Part shown: positions 16,258-26,206 of the stretch, piece after piece | Layout: every line of letters starts with the position of its first letter | Position numbering within the stretch: position 1 is the first letter of the stretch | Assembly: GCF_046250175.1 (NCBI RefSeq) | Contig: NZ_CP176468.1 | DNA from: Psychromonas sp030397575 | Lineage (GTDB): Bacteria; Pseudomonadota; Gammaproteobacteria; Enterobacterales; Psychromonadaceae | Reading direction: 5' to 3' (one strand) | Length of the DNA stretch: 64,000 bases | The notes under the pieces: generated by a model | The model's database searches: none | Told to the model about the DNA's origin: nothing | What the model saw: the letters and a program-made list of their open reading frames with translations, nothing else | Translations under genes and position numbers: made by a program

Positions 16258-17424
16258 TTAAATGTCTAATAATAGACGAGTTGGATCTTCTAGTAGCTCT
16301 TTAATTGTTACCAAGAATCCTACTGATTCTTTGCCATCAATTAAACGATGATCATACGAAAGTGCTAAGTACATCATAGGTAATATCTCAACTTTGCCAT
16401 CAATAGCCATTGGGCGGTCTTGAATTTTGTGCATACCTAAGATAGCAGCTTGCGGTGGATTGATAATTGGCGTTGAAAGTAATGAACCAAATACACCACC
16501 GTTGGTTACAGTGAAGTTCCCACCCATCATTTCATCAACCGTTAATTTACCGTCACGGCCTTTAATTGCAAGGTCACGAATGCCCTGTTCAATCTCAGCA
16601 ACGCTAAGTGTATCTGTGTCACGTAATACAGGTGTTACTAAACCACGTGGTGTAGATACTGCAATGCTAATATCGAAGAAGTTATGATAAACAATATCAT
16701 CGCCATCAATCGCTGCATTTACTTCTGGGTAACGTTTTAACGCTTCAGTTACAGCTTTAATGTAGAAAGACATAAAGCCTAAACGAATACCGTGTTTTTT
16801 CTCGAATACTTCTTGGTATTGCTTACGAAGATCCATGATAGGTTTCATGTTCACTTCATTGAAAGTGGTTAACATTGCAGTAGAGTTTTTCGCCTCTAAC
16901 AGACGTTCAGCAACACGTTTACGAAGACGAGTCATTGGAACTCGTTTATCACTACGTGCGGCAACAGCAGCAACGATATCAACCTTAGGCGCAGTTTCAC
17001 TTTTGTTCTTCTCTGTGCGGAATTTCTCAACGTCTTCACGAGTAATTACGCCGCCTTTACCAGAGCCTTTAATATCACGAGCATCTATATCTTGCTCTAA
17101 CATTAAACGACGAACAGATGGGCTTGCATCAGCAGCTTTAGCAGGAGCTTGCTCTTCGACTACTTCCTCTTCTTTCGCCGCTGGCGCATCACCTTCTTCA
17201 AGTTTTGCTAACAATTGCTTAGATAAAACCGTTGCGCCTTCATCTTCAATAATTTCTTTTAAAATACCTGTCACTGTAGCAGGTACTTCAAGGACTACTT
17301 TGTCAGTTTCGATTTCAACTAAAACTTCATCGCGCTCTACAAAATCACCAGGGTGTTTATGCCAAGTTGCCACTGTTGCATCTGCAACTGATTCAGGCAA
17401 TTCTGGAACTAATACTTCAATCAT
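16258..17424 (-). CDS. sucB: 2-oxoglutarate dehydrogenase E2 (dihydrolipoamide succinyltransferase)
   Basis: 388 residues, slightly shorter than E. coli's 405. Domain order: lipoyl domain (1-77) with the lipoylated Lys in EIETDKVVLEVPA; a short Ala/Glu linker; the peripheral subunit-binding domain (PSVRRLMLEQDIDARDIKGS, near 103-140); and the catalytic core, ending with the active-site motif SYDHRLIDGKESVGF. It forms the core of the OGDH complex and transfers succinyl groups to CoA. The E3 (lpd) gene is not in this window. The start has GGAAG upstream. Confidence 0.97.
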   Translation of the reverse strand: MIEVLVPELPESVADATVATWHKHPGDFVERDEVLVEIETDKVVLEVPATVTGILKEIIEDEGATVLSKQLLAKLEEGDAPAAKEEEVVEEQAPAKAADASPSVRRLMLEQDIDARDIKGSGKGGVITREDVEKFRTEKNKSETAPKVDIVAAVAARSDKRVPMTRLRKRVAERLLEAKNSTAMLTTFNEVNMKPIMDLRKQYQEVFEKKHGIRLGFMSFYIKAVTEALKRYPEVNAAIDGDDIVYHNFFDISIAVSTPRGLVTPVLRDTDTLSVAEIEQGIRDLAIKGRDGKLTVDEMMGGNFTVTNGGVFGSLLSTPIINPPQAAILGMHKIQDRPMAIDGKVEILPMMYLALSYDHRLIDGKESVGFLVTIKELLEDPTRLLLDI

Positions 17425-17473
17425 AATTAATACTTCCTACAATAAATTTTTATATAATTAAATTTAATTTTGA

Positions 17474-20284
17474 TTACTGTTCATCAAAACCAAGTGCTTC
17501 ATTAACTAATGCTTTTTGCTGCTTCACATGCAGTGACATATAACCTACCGCTGTTGATGCTGATGCTGCACGACCTGCATATTGCAAGTTAGCACCTTCT
17601 GGCAGAACAGTTCTAAAGTTATGTTGACTACAGTACCAAGCACCTTGATTTTGTGGCTCTTCTTGACACCAAACAAAGTCTTTAACATGCGCGTATTGTT
17701 CAATTATGTCGTTTAGCTCGTCCATTGGGAAAGGATAAAGTTGCTCAATACGAACGATAGCAACGTTATTTAATTCTTCAGTGCGACGTTTGTCTAATAA
17801 TTCGTAGTAAACTTTACCACTACAAAGCACAACGCGATTGACCGATTTTGGATCTAGCTCATCCACTTCACCAATTGCATTTTGGAATGTACCAGACGAT
17901 AGTTCATCTAAACTAGATACGGCCATCGGGTGACGTAATAAAGATTTAGGTGACATAACGATTAATGGACGACGCATAGAACGAATCACTTGGCGACGTA
18001 ACATGTGGTAAACCTGTGCAGGTGTAGAAGGAATACATACTTGCATATTATGTTCAGCACATAATTGTAAGTAACGTTCCAAACGTGCAGATGAATGCTC
18101 TGGTCCTTGACCTTCATAACCATGAGGCAACAACACAGTTAGACCACACATACGGCCCCACTTCTGCTCACCTGATGATAAGAACTGATCAAATACAACT
18201 TGCGCACCATTTGCAAAATCACCAAACTGCGCTTCCCATATACATAGACCTTTAGGTGCAGCTGTTGAATAACCGTATTCAAATGCTAAAACCGCTTCTT
18301 CTGATAATACAGAATCATGTACATCAAAATGGCCTTGCTCATCTGAGATATTTTGTAGTGGAATGTAACGACCCGCTTCAGATTGCTCATGTAAAACAGC
18401 ATGACGATGGAAGAAAGTACCACGACCAGAATCTTGACCGACTAAGCGAATGTTGTAACGAGAATCGAGTAACGTTGCGTATGCTAAGTTTTCAGCAAAG
18501 CCCCAGTCACATAGTTTTTCACCACGTGCCATCATCAAGCGATCTTTATAGATTTTTGCAACACGTGAATGCTGTACTTGATCTTCAGGGTATTGACTAA
18601 TAGATTCCGCTAATTCTCTTAAACGCTCTTTTTGGAAAGAAGCTTCGTAAGGTGATTGCCAAGTATGTTTAAGGTAAGGAGTCCAATCAATAGAGTTACC
18701 TTGCATCTCTTGCCATTCTTTAACAACACACTCACCGTTATCTAACGCATCACGATATGTGCTAATTAAACTCTTAGCATCTGCACTGCTAATCACACCT
18801 TCGCTTTCTAACTGTTTAGAGTAGATTTCGCGTGTAGTTGGGTGTTTTTTGATTTTTTTGTACATCACAGGCTGTGTTGCACTTGGCTCATCAGCTTCAT
18901 TGTGACCATGGCGACGGTAACACACTAAATCAATGACAACATCACGTTTAAATTTATTACGGAAATCAATTGCAATTTGCGTTGCATGCATTACCGCTTC
19001 AGGGTCATCACCGTTAACATGGAAAATAGGTGCTTGGACCATTTTCGCGATATCAGTACAGTAACGCGTAGAACGTGTATCTTCACGATTAGAGGTTGTG
19101 AAACCAACTTGGTTATTAATCACAATGCGGATAGTACCGCTTACTTTGAAGGCTCTTGCTTGTGACATATTGAATGTCTCTTGCACAACACCTTGACCAG
19201 CAATCGCCGAATCACCATGAATAGTAATAGGCAGTACACTTTCACCGATACCGTTTAAACGTTCTTGACGCGCACGAACCGACCCAAGTACCACTGGATT
19301 AACAATTTCTAAATGTGATGGGTTAAACGCTAGTGATAAATGAACGTTACCTTTAGGTGTTTTAAAATCACTACTGAAGCCTTGATGATATTTAACATCG
19401 CTTGAGCCATCAATATTGTCGTGTTTACCAGCAAACTCATTGAAAAGATCAGTTGGCTTTTTACCTAATACATTAACCAGTACGTTTAGACGACCACGGT
19501 GAGCCATACCAATAACAACCGCTTCAGCCCCTTGCTCTCCAGAACGACGGATCAATTCTTTAAGCATTGGAACAAAAGAATCACCACCTTCTAATGAGAA
19601 ACGTTTTGCACCTGGAAATTTCGAGCCAATGTAACGCTCTAATCCTTCAGCTGCCGTTAACTCTTCAAGGAAGCGTTGTTTTGCTTCATTACTGAAAGAT
19701 GGACGACTTTCACTTGATTCAATACGATTTTGAATCCAACGCTTTTCTTCAGTATCCGTGATGTGCATATATTCCACACCTAACGAACCGCAGTAAGTAC
19801 GTTTTAAAGAAGCCACTAAATCTTTTAAGATCATAGTTTCATTGCCAGCAGCAAATGAACCTACATTAAAGTTGGCATCTAAATCAGACCCTGTTAAATC
19901 ATGGTAAAATGGGTCTAATTCTTTAATTGTTTCGTTTTTAACTAAACCAAGTGGGTCTAAGTTAGCGGCTTCATGACCACGATGACGATATGCCCCGATC
20001 AATTGCAACACTTTTACTTGTTTAGCATCATTATGAACAGCACCTTGAGGAGGAGTGAAACATTTTGGCGCTTTAGCCGCATGTTTCATCTGTTCGCGGA
20101 TAACGGAGTGACGCTCTTCAGGAGTGTCGCTCACACTTGGTAATTCATCAAAGACTTCTCGCCAATTAGCATCCACAGAGCATGGATCGTCTAAATAAGA
20201 CTCATAAAGGTCTTCAATATAAGTGGAATTTGCCCCGGAAAGATGCGATGAGGCTAACCAAGTTTCCATAACATTAGTTGGCAT
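17474..20284 (-). CDS. sucA: 2-oxoglutarate dehydrogenase E1
   Basis: 936 residues, full length. The thiamine-diphosphate E1 decarboxylates 2-oxoglutarate and hands the succinyl group to SucB. Visible: N-terminal SucB-binding segment (SHLSGANSTYIEDLYESYLD), substrate/ThDP segments GMAHRGRLNVLVNVLGK and HGDSAIAGQGVVQET, metal-binding GDDPEAVMHATQIA, and the transketolase-like C-terminal half (SGRGTFFHRHAVLHEQ, LPHGYEGQGPEHSSARLER). AAGGAA precedes the ATG. It lies 53 bases after sdhB in one operon. Confidence 0.98.
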   Translation of the reverse strand: MPTNVMETWLASSHLSGANSTYIEDLYESYLDDPCSVDANWREVFDELPSVSDTPEERHSVIREQMKHAAKAPKCFTPPQGAVHNDAKQVKVLQLIGAYRHRGHEAANLDPLGLVKNETIKELDPFYHDLTGSDLDANFNVGSFAAGNETMILKDLVASLKRTYCGSLGVEYMHITDTEEKRWIQNRIESSESRPSFSNEAKQRFLEELTAAEGLERYIGSKFPGAKRFSLEGGDSFVPMLKELIRRSGEQGAEAVVIGMAHRGRLNVLVNVLGKKPTDLFNEFAGKHDNIDGSSDVKYHQGFSSDFKTPKGNVHLSLAFNPSHLEIVNPVVLGSVRARQERLNGIGESVLPITIHGDSAIAGQGVVQETFNMSQARAFKVSGTIRIVINNQVGFTTSNREDTRSTRYCTDIAKMVQAPIFHVNGDDPEAVMHATQIAIDFRNKFKRDVVIDLVCYRRHGHNEADEPSATQPVMYKKIKKHPTTREIYSKQLESEGVISSADAKSLISTYRDALDNGECVVKEWQEMQGNSIDWTPYLKHTWQSPYEASFQKERLRELAESISQYPEDQVQHSRVAKIYKDRLMMARGEKLCDWGFAENLAYATLLDSRYNIRLVGQDSGRGTFFHRHAVLHEQSEAGRYIPLQNISDEQGHFDVHDSVLSEEAVLAFEYGYSTAAPKGLCIWEAQFGDFANGAQVVFDQFLSSGEQKWGRMCGLTVLLPHGYEGQGPEHSSARLERYLQLCAEHNMQVCIPSTPAQVYHMLRRQVIRSMRRPLIVMSPKSLLRHPMAVSSLDELSSGTFQNAIGEVDELDPKSVNRVVLCSGKVYYELLDKRRTEELNNVAIVRIEQLYPFPMDELNDIIEQYAHVKDFVWCQEEPQNQGAWYCSQHNFRTVLPEGANLQYAGRAASASTAVGYMSLHVKQQKALVNEALGFDEQ

Positions 20285-20337
20285 TAACGTTCCTTATATT
20301 ATTATGATTATTTCACTAATCATGTGTAAATTAGTAA

Positions 20338-21054
20338 TTAAACAGCGCGCTGTAATAACATCGATTTTATTTTACCAATCGCTTTGGTTGGGTTTAATCC
20401 CTTAGGACAAACACTAACGCAGTTCATGATACTGTGACAACGAAAAACACTAAAAGCATCATCTAAATTCGATAAGCGTTCTTCTGTTGCACTATCTCGG
20501 CTGTCAATGAGAAAACGATAAGCAGCCAATAACCCAGCTGGACCAATAAACTTATCTGGGTTCCACCAAAATGAAGGACAAGAAGTTGAACAACATGCAC
20601 ATAAGATACATTCGTACAATCCATCAAGTTTTTCACGCTCTTCTGGTGATTGTTTAAATTCACCAGCAGGTGGAGTTCTGTCATCGTTAATTAAAAATGG
20701 TTTCACTTTTTCATACTGAGTATAAAATTGTGTCATGTCGATCACTAAATCGCGAATCACAGGTAAGCCTGGTAATGGACGAATAATTACTTTTTTGCCT
20801 GTTGATAACACCTCAGACAATGGCGTAATGCATGCAAGTCCATTTTTACCATTCATGTTAACGCCATCAGATCCACAAACACCTTCACGGCATGAACGAC
20901 GAAAAGAAAGTGACGCATCTTTTTCTTTTAGCAAGATAAGTGCATCTAACACCATCATATCTGAACCTTCAGGTACATCTAACGATGTATCCTGCATATA
21001 AGGTTTAGCATCAACATCAGGGTTGTAACGGTAAATTGAGAAATTAATATTCAT
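20338..21054 (-). CDS. sdhB: succinate dehydrogenase iron-sulfur subunit
   Basis: 238 residues from the ATG with AGAAGG upstream; a much longer in-frame extension overlaps sdhA and is not credible. The [2Fe-2S] ligands are in CREGVCGSDG with a later Cys in NGLACITP. The [4Fe-4S]/[3Fe-4S] ligands are in ECILCACCSTSCPSFWW and FRCHSIMNCVSVCPKGLNP. It carries electrons from SdhA FAD to the membrane quinone site. It lies 13 bases after sdhA. Confidence 0.98.
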   Translation of the reverse strand: MNINFSIYRYNPDVDAKPYMQDTSLDVPEGSDMMVLDALILLKEKDASLSFRRSCREGVCGSDGVNMNGKNGLACITPLSEVLSTGKKVIIRPLPGLPVIRDLVIDMTQFYTQYEKVKPFLINDDRTPPAGEFKQSPEEREKLDGLYECILCACCSTSCPSFWWNPDKFIGPAGLLAAYRFLIDSRDSATEERLSNLDDAFSVFRCHSIMNCVSVCPKGLNPTKAIGKIKSMLLQRAV

Positions 21055-21067
21055 ATCTATAAACCTT

Positions 21068-22834
21068 CTAGTAAACACGCGCTTTAGGGGGGAAAGCTTC
21101 ACGTAGTACTGGCGCCATATTAACGTCACGTTTACACATACTTTCTGTTTCTGCGATATACATACTGTGATGTAACCAGTTTGCATCATCACGATCAGGG
21201 AAATCGAAACGGCTATGCGCACCTCGACTCTCTGTACGGAAATTAGCTGATTTAGCAGTTGCCAAAGCAGTTTCCATCAAATTATCTAACTCTAAACATT
21301 CGATGCGATCAGTATTAAACTCACTACTCTTATCGCTTAACTTAGCATTTTTCAAACGCTTACGAATGTTTTCAAGTTCAGCAAGACCTTCTGCCATCGC
21401 TGGACCATCACGGAATACACCGAAGTTATTCTGCATACACTCTTTTAGGTCTTTACGAATTTCGTTAGGGCATTCAGTACCGTCACCATTTTCCCAACGA
21501 TTATAACGCTCTAATGCAGCTTCAATATTTGCTTCAGTTGGTGCTTTAGAAGTGTTTTCAACGCTCAATACTTTGCCTAAGTGTTTACCGGCTGCACGAC
21601 CAAATACCACTAAGTCTAGTAAAGAGTTACCGCCTAAACGGTTAGCGCCATGAACAGATACACATGCGATTTCACCTACTGCAAATAACCCTTTCACTTC
21701 TACATCTTTACCATCTTTATCAAGTTTCAATACTTGACCATTAACAGTTGTAGGTACGCCACCCATCATGTAATGACAAGTAGGAATGATCGGAATTGGT
21801 TCATGCACTGGATCAACGTGTGCAAAAGTACGTGATAATTCACATACTCCTGGTAAGCGACTTTCTAGCACTTCTTTACCAAGATGATCTAATTTTAATT
21901 TAATGTGTGTACCCCAAGGTCCATCACAGCCACGCCCTTCACGGATTTCGATCATGATTGAACGAGCAACCACATCACGACCCGCTAAATCTTTAGCATT
22001 AGGCGCATAACGCTCCATGAAGCGTTCACCATCTTTATTTAAAAGATAACCACCTTCACCACGACAACCTTCAGTAACGAGTGTTCCTGCACCTGCTATA
22101 CCGGTTGGGTGAAATTGCCACATTTCCATGTCTTGTACAGGCACGCCTGCACGAAGAGCCATACCAACACCATCACCAGTATTAATATGTGCATTAGTTG
22201 TTGATGCATAAATACGACCCGCACCACCTGTAGCAAGCACGGTAGCCTGTGCTTTAAACATGCACACTTCACCGGTTTCTATTTCAATAGCAGTACAACC
22301 AACAATATCGCCATCATCATTTTTAACTAAATCAAGCGCATACCATTCCGAGAAAACGGTTGTTTTATTTTTAATATTTTGCTGGTAAAGCGTATGTAAC
22401 AAGGCATGACCTGTTCGGTCTGCTGCTGCTGCAGTTCGCGCAGCTTGTTCACCGCCAAATTCTTTAGATTGACCGCCGAATGGACGTTGGTAAACTGAAC
22501 CATTTTCAAAGCGAGAAAATGGTAACCCCATATTCTCAAGCTCACGTACCGCCTCAGGGCCTTCATTACACATATATTCGATAGCGTCTTGATCACCGAT
22601 GAAATCTGAACCTTTAACGGTATCGTACATATGCCACTGCCAATCATCTTCATGTGCATTACCTAGAGCAACGGTAATACCACCTTGAGCAGATACAGTG
22701 TGTGAACGCGTTGGAAATACTTTACTAATCAACGCACAGCTTTTGCCTTCTTGCGAAATTGATAATGCTGCGCGCATACCTGCACCACCAGCACCAATCA
22801 CAATCGCATCAAATTCTCTAATTGGTAAACTCAC
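21068..22834 (-). CDS. sdhA: succinate dehydrogenase flavoprotein subunit
   Basis: 588 residues, full length. It oxidises succinate to fumarate at covalently bound FAD. Seen: dinucleotide fold IVIGAGGAGMRAALS, FAD-histidine motif SHTVSAQGG, active-site segment HPTGIAGAGTLVTEGCRGEG and GRDVVARSI with the catalytic Arg. The start is GTG, directly after the sdhD stop (TAAGTG), with GGGGTG inside the end of sdhD as ribosome binding site, so it is coupled to sdhD translation. Confidence 0.98.
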   Translation of the reverse strand: MSLPIREFDAIVIGAGGAGMRAALSISQEGKSCALISKVFPTRSHTVSAQGGITVALGNAHEDDWQWHMYDTVKGSDFIGDQDAIEYMCNEGPEAVRELENMGLPFSRFENGSVYQRPFGGQSKEFGGEQAARTAAAADRTGHALLHTLYQQNIKNKTTVFSEWYALDLVKNDDGDIVGCTAIEIETGEVCMFKAQATVLATGGAGRIYASTTNAHINTGDGVGMALRAGVPVQDMEMWQFHPTGIAGAGTLVTEGCRGEGGYLLNKDGERFMERYAPNAKDLAGRDVVARSIMIEIREGRGCDGPWGTHIKLKLDHLGKEVLESRLPGVCELSRTFAHVDPVHEPIPIIPTCHYMMGGVPTTVNGQVLKLDKDGKDVEVKGLFAVGEIACVSVHGANRLGGNSLLDLVVFGRAAGKHLGKVLSVENTSKAPTEANIEAALERYNRWENGDGTECPNEIRKDLKECMQNNFGVFRDGPAMAEGLAELENIRKRLKNAKLSDKSSEFNTDRIECLELDNLMETALATAKSANFRTESRGAHSRFDFPDRDDANWLHHSMYIAETESMCKRDVNMAPVLREAFPPKARVY

Positions 22835-23179
22835 TTAAACACCCCACAAAATTACAAAGCCAAAAATAACATACGCAAATGCCACTGTTGTTAGCACAAA
22901 TTGCAATGTGCCACGTAATAATGTGCATTTAACGTAATCGGTCAGTACTTGCCATAGTCCAATCCATGCATGTACTAACATTGCAACTAAAGCTAACAGG
23001 GTCATCACTTTAGTAAATGTTAATGAGAAAAAGCCTGTCCAAACTTGATAAGTCAAATCAGCAGTTGCCACAAAACCCACAAGATACAAAATGTAGGCTA
23101 ATAAAATAACTGCACTGGCACGTATCAGGATGTAATCATGTACACCACTGCGTCCAAAAGTACCTGCGATGTTTACCAT
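22835..23179 (-). CDS. sdhD: succinate dehydrogenase membrane anchor subunit
   Basis: 114 residues from an ATG 7 bases inside the end of sdhC. Longer reading upstream only overlaps sdhC in another frame. There are three membrane helices (about 18-40, 55-76, 88-112). The family haem/quinone region shows RSGVHDYILIRASAVIL at the start and a histidine in helix II (MLVHAWIGLWQVLTDYVK). With SdhC it forms the haem b and quinone site in the inner membrane. Confidence 0.95.
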   Translation of the reverse strand: MVNIAGTFGRSGVHDYILIRASAVILLAYILYLVGFVATADLTYQVWTGFFSLTFTKVMTLLALVAMLVHAWIGLWQVLTDYVKCTLLRGTLQFVLTTVAFAYVIFGFVILWGV

Positions 23180-23547
23180 ACTAAAATCCCCGCTAATATT
23201 GATAATACAACAGTGATACCGAAGCCCACTTTTGCACTTAATGAAGCACTGTCTAACTCTTCCCAATGACCCAAGTCTTGAATCATATGGCGAACACCAA
23301 ATACCGCATGGTATGCCAAGCCAGTTAATGCTCCCCAAAAGATAAACTCAACGATAAACATATCAAGGTAACCTTGCACACGTTGGAAATCTTCAGCGGA
23401 TGATAATGAACAGTTTAGAAGGATGAGGAATATTGCTAAAGCAATAAAAACGATGATCCCAGATACACGATGCAAAATAGAAGCAATGGCGGTAATGGGA
23501 AATTTAACCGTGGATAGGTCTAAGTTTTTGGGTCTCTCTTTGCGCAC
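23173..23547 (-). CDS. sdhC: succinate dehydrogenase cytochrome b556 subunit
   Basis: 124 residues. The N-terminus RPKNLDL and quinone-site motif SILHRVSGIIVF are typical. The haem-ligand histidine region is YHAVFGVRHMIQDLGHW near residues 79-95, and there are three membrane helices. The start is GTG with AAAGAG upstream; an in-frame TAA two codons before the GTG rules out an earlier start. First gene of the sdhCDAB-sucABCD run, divergent from gltA. Confidence 0.95.
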   Translation of the reverse strand: MRKERPKNLDLSTVKFPITAIASILHRVSGIIVFIALAIFLILLNCSLSSAEDFQRVQGYLDMFIVEFIFWGALTGLAYHAVFGVRHMIQDLGHWEELDSASLSAKVGFGITVVLSILAGILVW

Positions 23548-23916
23548 AATTTATCTCTTTATTAATGGCCAAAAGTTAGGGGTTGGTTTACAGACGCTAT
23601 TGTTATCACAATGTTAACAAGTTGTGATGGTCAATTCTATCTTTTGTGAGCTAAGCACGAAAAAAAAATGAACTTTGTGACAGATAAAACACAAAAAATA
23701 ATTAACTCAAACATCAGGATATCAGAGACTTGAACGAACTTGTAGTACTAATTTTCCTAATAGATTTTAAGGTGTCAAAGACGCCTAGTAACTCGCAAAG
23801 TTTAAATGTTAAATTTGACAAGCTTAAATTTAGACTGTAAAAATATGCCATCAAAAAACAGTCTAAAGAATACAGAATATAAGAATCATTATAATTTACA
23901 GACAAAGGGGAAAATA
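23548..23916. promoter_or_regulatory. divergent sdhC / gltA promoter region with CRP-like half-palindromes
   Basis: 369 bases between the two divergent TCA units. TGTGA-N6-AAACA at 23676-23691 keeps one perfect CRP half-site and part of the other. TGTGA at 23645 is followed six bases later by CACGA. An A-run lies between them. Regulation by CRP and ArcA is known for this locus in enterobacteria; here only the weak CRP resemblance is seen. No extra ORF is credible. Confidence 0.45.
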
Positions 23917-25194
23917 ATGTCGGATAAAATCGCAATACTTCAGTTACCAGGGCAAGAGCCTGTTGAACTTCCTATCCATAAAGGATCTGCTGGTAACGAT
24001 GTAATTGATATCCGTAGCTTAGGTCAATCAGGCTACTTCACTTACGATCCTGGTTTTCTAGCAACAGCTTCTTGTGAGTCTGCAATTACTTACATCGATG
24101 GTGAAAAAGGTATTTTGTTACACCGCGGTTACGCAATCGACGAATTAGCAGATAAATCAGATTACCTAGAAGTATGTTACCTATTACTAAATGGCAAACT
24201 TCCTTCAGAAGATGAATTTGCTAAATTCAAACATACTGTATTACACCACACTATGTTACATGAGCAACTTGTAGCATTCTATCGTGGCTTCCGTCGTGAT
24301 TCACACCCAATGGCTATTATGGTCGGTGTAGTTGGTGCCTTATCAGCCTTCTACCATGACTCTCTTGATGTGGCGAACGAATCTTGTCGTGAAATTGCAG
24401 CTTTCCGTCTAATCTCGAAAGTACCAACGCTTGCTGCAATGAGTTACAAATATTCGGTTGGCCAACCATTCATGTACCCAGATAACACATTATCTTACGC
24501 GGGTAACTTCTTAAAAATGATGTTTGGTATTCCATGTGAAGAATACGTAGTTAATCCTGTACTTGAAAGTGCAATGGATAAGATTTTAATCCTTCATGCT
24601 GATCATGAACAAAATGCTTCTACTTCAACAGTACGTTTAGCTGGTTCTTCTGGAGCAAACCCATTTGCTTGTATTGCAGCTGGTATTGCATCTTTGTGGG
24701 GCCCTGCTCACGGCGGTGCAAACGAAGCTTGTTTAGAAATGTTAGAAGAAATTGGTACCGTTGATCGTATTCCAGAATTCGTTGCTAAAGCAAAAGATAA
24801 AAATGACCCATTCCGTTTAATGGGCTTTGGGCATCGTGTATACAAAAACCATGATCCACGTGCCACTGTAATGCGTAAAACATGTCATGAAGTACTAGAA
24901 GAATTAAATATTGACGATCCATTGTTAGATGTTGCGATGGAATTAGAGCGCATTGCTCTTGAAGACCCATACTTCATTGAGAAAAAGCTATATCCGAATG
25001 TTGATTTCTATTCAGGTATCGTATTGCGTGCAATGGGCATTCCTCGTACTATGTTTACCGTTATTTTTGCGGTATCTCGTACTATCGGTTGGATTTCTCA
25101 CTGGAAAGAGATGCTAGATCAACCTGGCCAAAAAATCGGTCGTCCTCGTCAGTTATACACTGGCCAAACAGATCTAAAGTACCCTGAAAAATAG
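23917..25194 (+). CDS. gltA: citrate synthase (type II, hexameric type)
   Basis: 425 residues from the ATG with AAAGGGG upstream; an in-frame extension to 23806 lacks family similarity. It condenses acetyl-CoA with oxaloacetate. Catalytic residues sit in ILHADHEQNAST, WGPAHGGANEA and NVDFYSGIVLRAMG (the two histidines and the Asp). The N-terminal beta domain typical of NADH-sensitive Gram-negative enzymes is present, opening with QLPGQEPVELPIHKGSAG. It is closed by a strong terminator. Confidence 0.98.
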   Translation: MSDKIAILQLPGQEPVELPIHKGSAGNDVIDIRSLGQSGYFTYDPGFLATASCESAITYIDGEKGILLHRGYAIDELADKSDYLEVCYLLLNGKLPSEDEFAKFKHTVLHHTMLHEQLVAFYRGFRRDSHPMAIMVGVVGALSAFYHDSLDVANESCREIAAFRLISKVPTLAAMSYKYSVGQPFMYPDNTLSYAGNFLKMMFGIPCEEYVVNPVLESAMDKILILHADHEQNASTSTVRLAGSSGANPFACIAAGIASLWGPAHGGANEACLEMLEEIGTVDRIPEFVAKAKDKNDPFRLMGFGHRVYKNHDPRATVMRKTCHEVLEELNIDDPLLDVAMELERIALEDPYFIEKKLYPNVDFYSGIVLRAMGIPRTMFTVIFAVSRTIGWISHWKEMLDQPGQKIGRPRQLYTGQTDLKYPEK

Positions 25195-25231
25195 ATACAA
25201 GTAATATCACGTAGTGGTATCAAATAAAAAC

Positions 25232-25257
25232 AAGCCAGTCATGTGACTGGCTTTTTT
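25232..25257 (+). terminator. gltA terminator
   Basis: AAGCCAGTC-ATGT-GACTGGCTT is followed by TTTT; a textbook rho-independent terminator 37 bases after the gltA stop. Confidence 0.93.
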
Positions 25258-25278
25258 GATGGAGCTTATAAATAAACA

Positions 25279-25989
25279 ATGACTAAACGTTTAATTGTTC
25301 TTTCTGAAGATAACCTATCATTCCCAGATCCTGAAAATGCATTAGACGATCCTGATGGCCTACTTGCCATTGGAGGAGACTTATCTGTTGCACGTTTACA
25401 TAACGCATATCAACATGCGATTTTCCCTTGGTTCTCTGAAGGTGAGCCCATTTTATGGTGGAGCCCTAAACAACGTGCAGTGATCAAACCACAACAGGTT
25501 CATATCAGTAAAAGTATGGCTAAATTTATTCGTCAAACCGCACTAACACTGACTATTAATCATGCCTTTATTGATGTGATTAATGCCTGCTCTATGCCTC
25601 GTAAAACACAAGCGGAAACATGGATCAGCTCCGATATTATTAAGGCATACCATCAATTACACCTACAAGGTAAAGCACATTCAGTTGAAGTTTGGCTTGA
25701 TAATAAATTAGTTGGCGGTTTATATGGAGTGAATGTGGGCGGTGTGTTCTGTGGCGAATCGATGTTTCATCAACATAGCAACGCATCTAAATTGGCTTTT
25801 ATTGGATTATGCCAACATTTTCAACATCATGGCGGAGAAATTATTGATTGCCAAATGATCACTGCACATCTAACAAGCCTTGGTGTTAAAGAAATATTAA
25901 GAGGTGATTTTCTTGAACAGCTTAATCAATACAAAACGTCTAAAGTTGAAGCACAATGCTGGAAACCACAAAGTATATTATTGGGATAA
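25279..25989 (+). CDS. aat: leucyl/phenylalanyl-tRNA--protein transferase
   Basis: 236 residues, normal length. The enzyme adds Leu or Phe to N-terminal Arg/Lys of proteins, marking them for ClpAP in the N-end rule pathway. Family segments: FPDPENALDDPDGLLAIGGDLS near residues 15-35, YQHAIFPWFSEGEPILWWSP and GGLYGVNVGGVFCGESMFH. GGAG lies 14 bases before the ATG, which is distant. It follows the gltA terminator. Confidence 0.96.
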   Translation: MTKRLIVLSEDNLSFPDPENALDDPDGLLAIGGDLSVARLHNAYQHAIFPWFSEGEPILWWSPKQRAVIKPQQVHISKSMAKFIRQTALTLTINHAFIDVINACSMPRKTQAETWISSDIIKAYHQLHLQGKAHSVEVWLDNKLVGGLYGVNVGGVFCGESMFHQHSNASKLAFIGLCQHFQHHGGEIIDCQMITAHLTSLGVKEILRGDFLEQLNQYKTSKVEAQCWKPQSILLG

Positions 25990-26030
25990 CGCAATAATAT
26001 ATTCTGATTAAACCTGGATTTTGCTAAAGA

Positions 26031-26065
26031 TTAATACGGCGTACTATTAAAATACGCTGTATTAA
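26031..26065. repeat. inverted repeat downstream of aat
   Basis: TTAATACGGCGTA and TACGCTGTATTAA pair over 13 positions with one wobble and a 9-base loop, 50 bases after the aat stop. A few T follow, so it may terminate aat. Three short direct copies of TTAAGTAT follow near 26098-26124, and nothing else is seen up to the CBS gene. Confidence 0.5.
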
Positions 26066-26206
26066 TGATTATTTAATTGTCTCTTATTAACTAAGGCTAA
26101 GTATTTAAGTATTTAAGTATTTATATTCATTAAACCCTTTTATTTTTAGTACTTTAAGCGCCCTGTTTAGAAATAAATATTTAAGACTGACTTATCACTA
26201 TTCAGT

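Noticed and set aside
16835..17461. 208-codon open frame on the plus strand opposite sucB
   Set aside because: It is a shadow of sucB: Ser/Thr-rich antisense translation, no ribosome binding site, and the opposite strand is a certain gene.
26098..26124. CRISPR-like short repeats
   Set aside because: Only three adjacent 8-base TTAAGTAT units without spacers; a simple A+T microrepeat.
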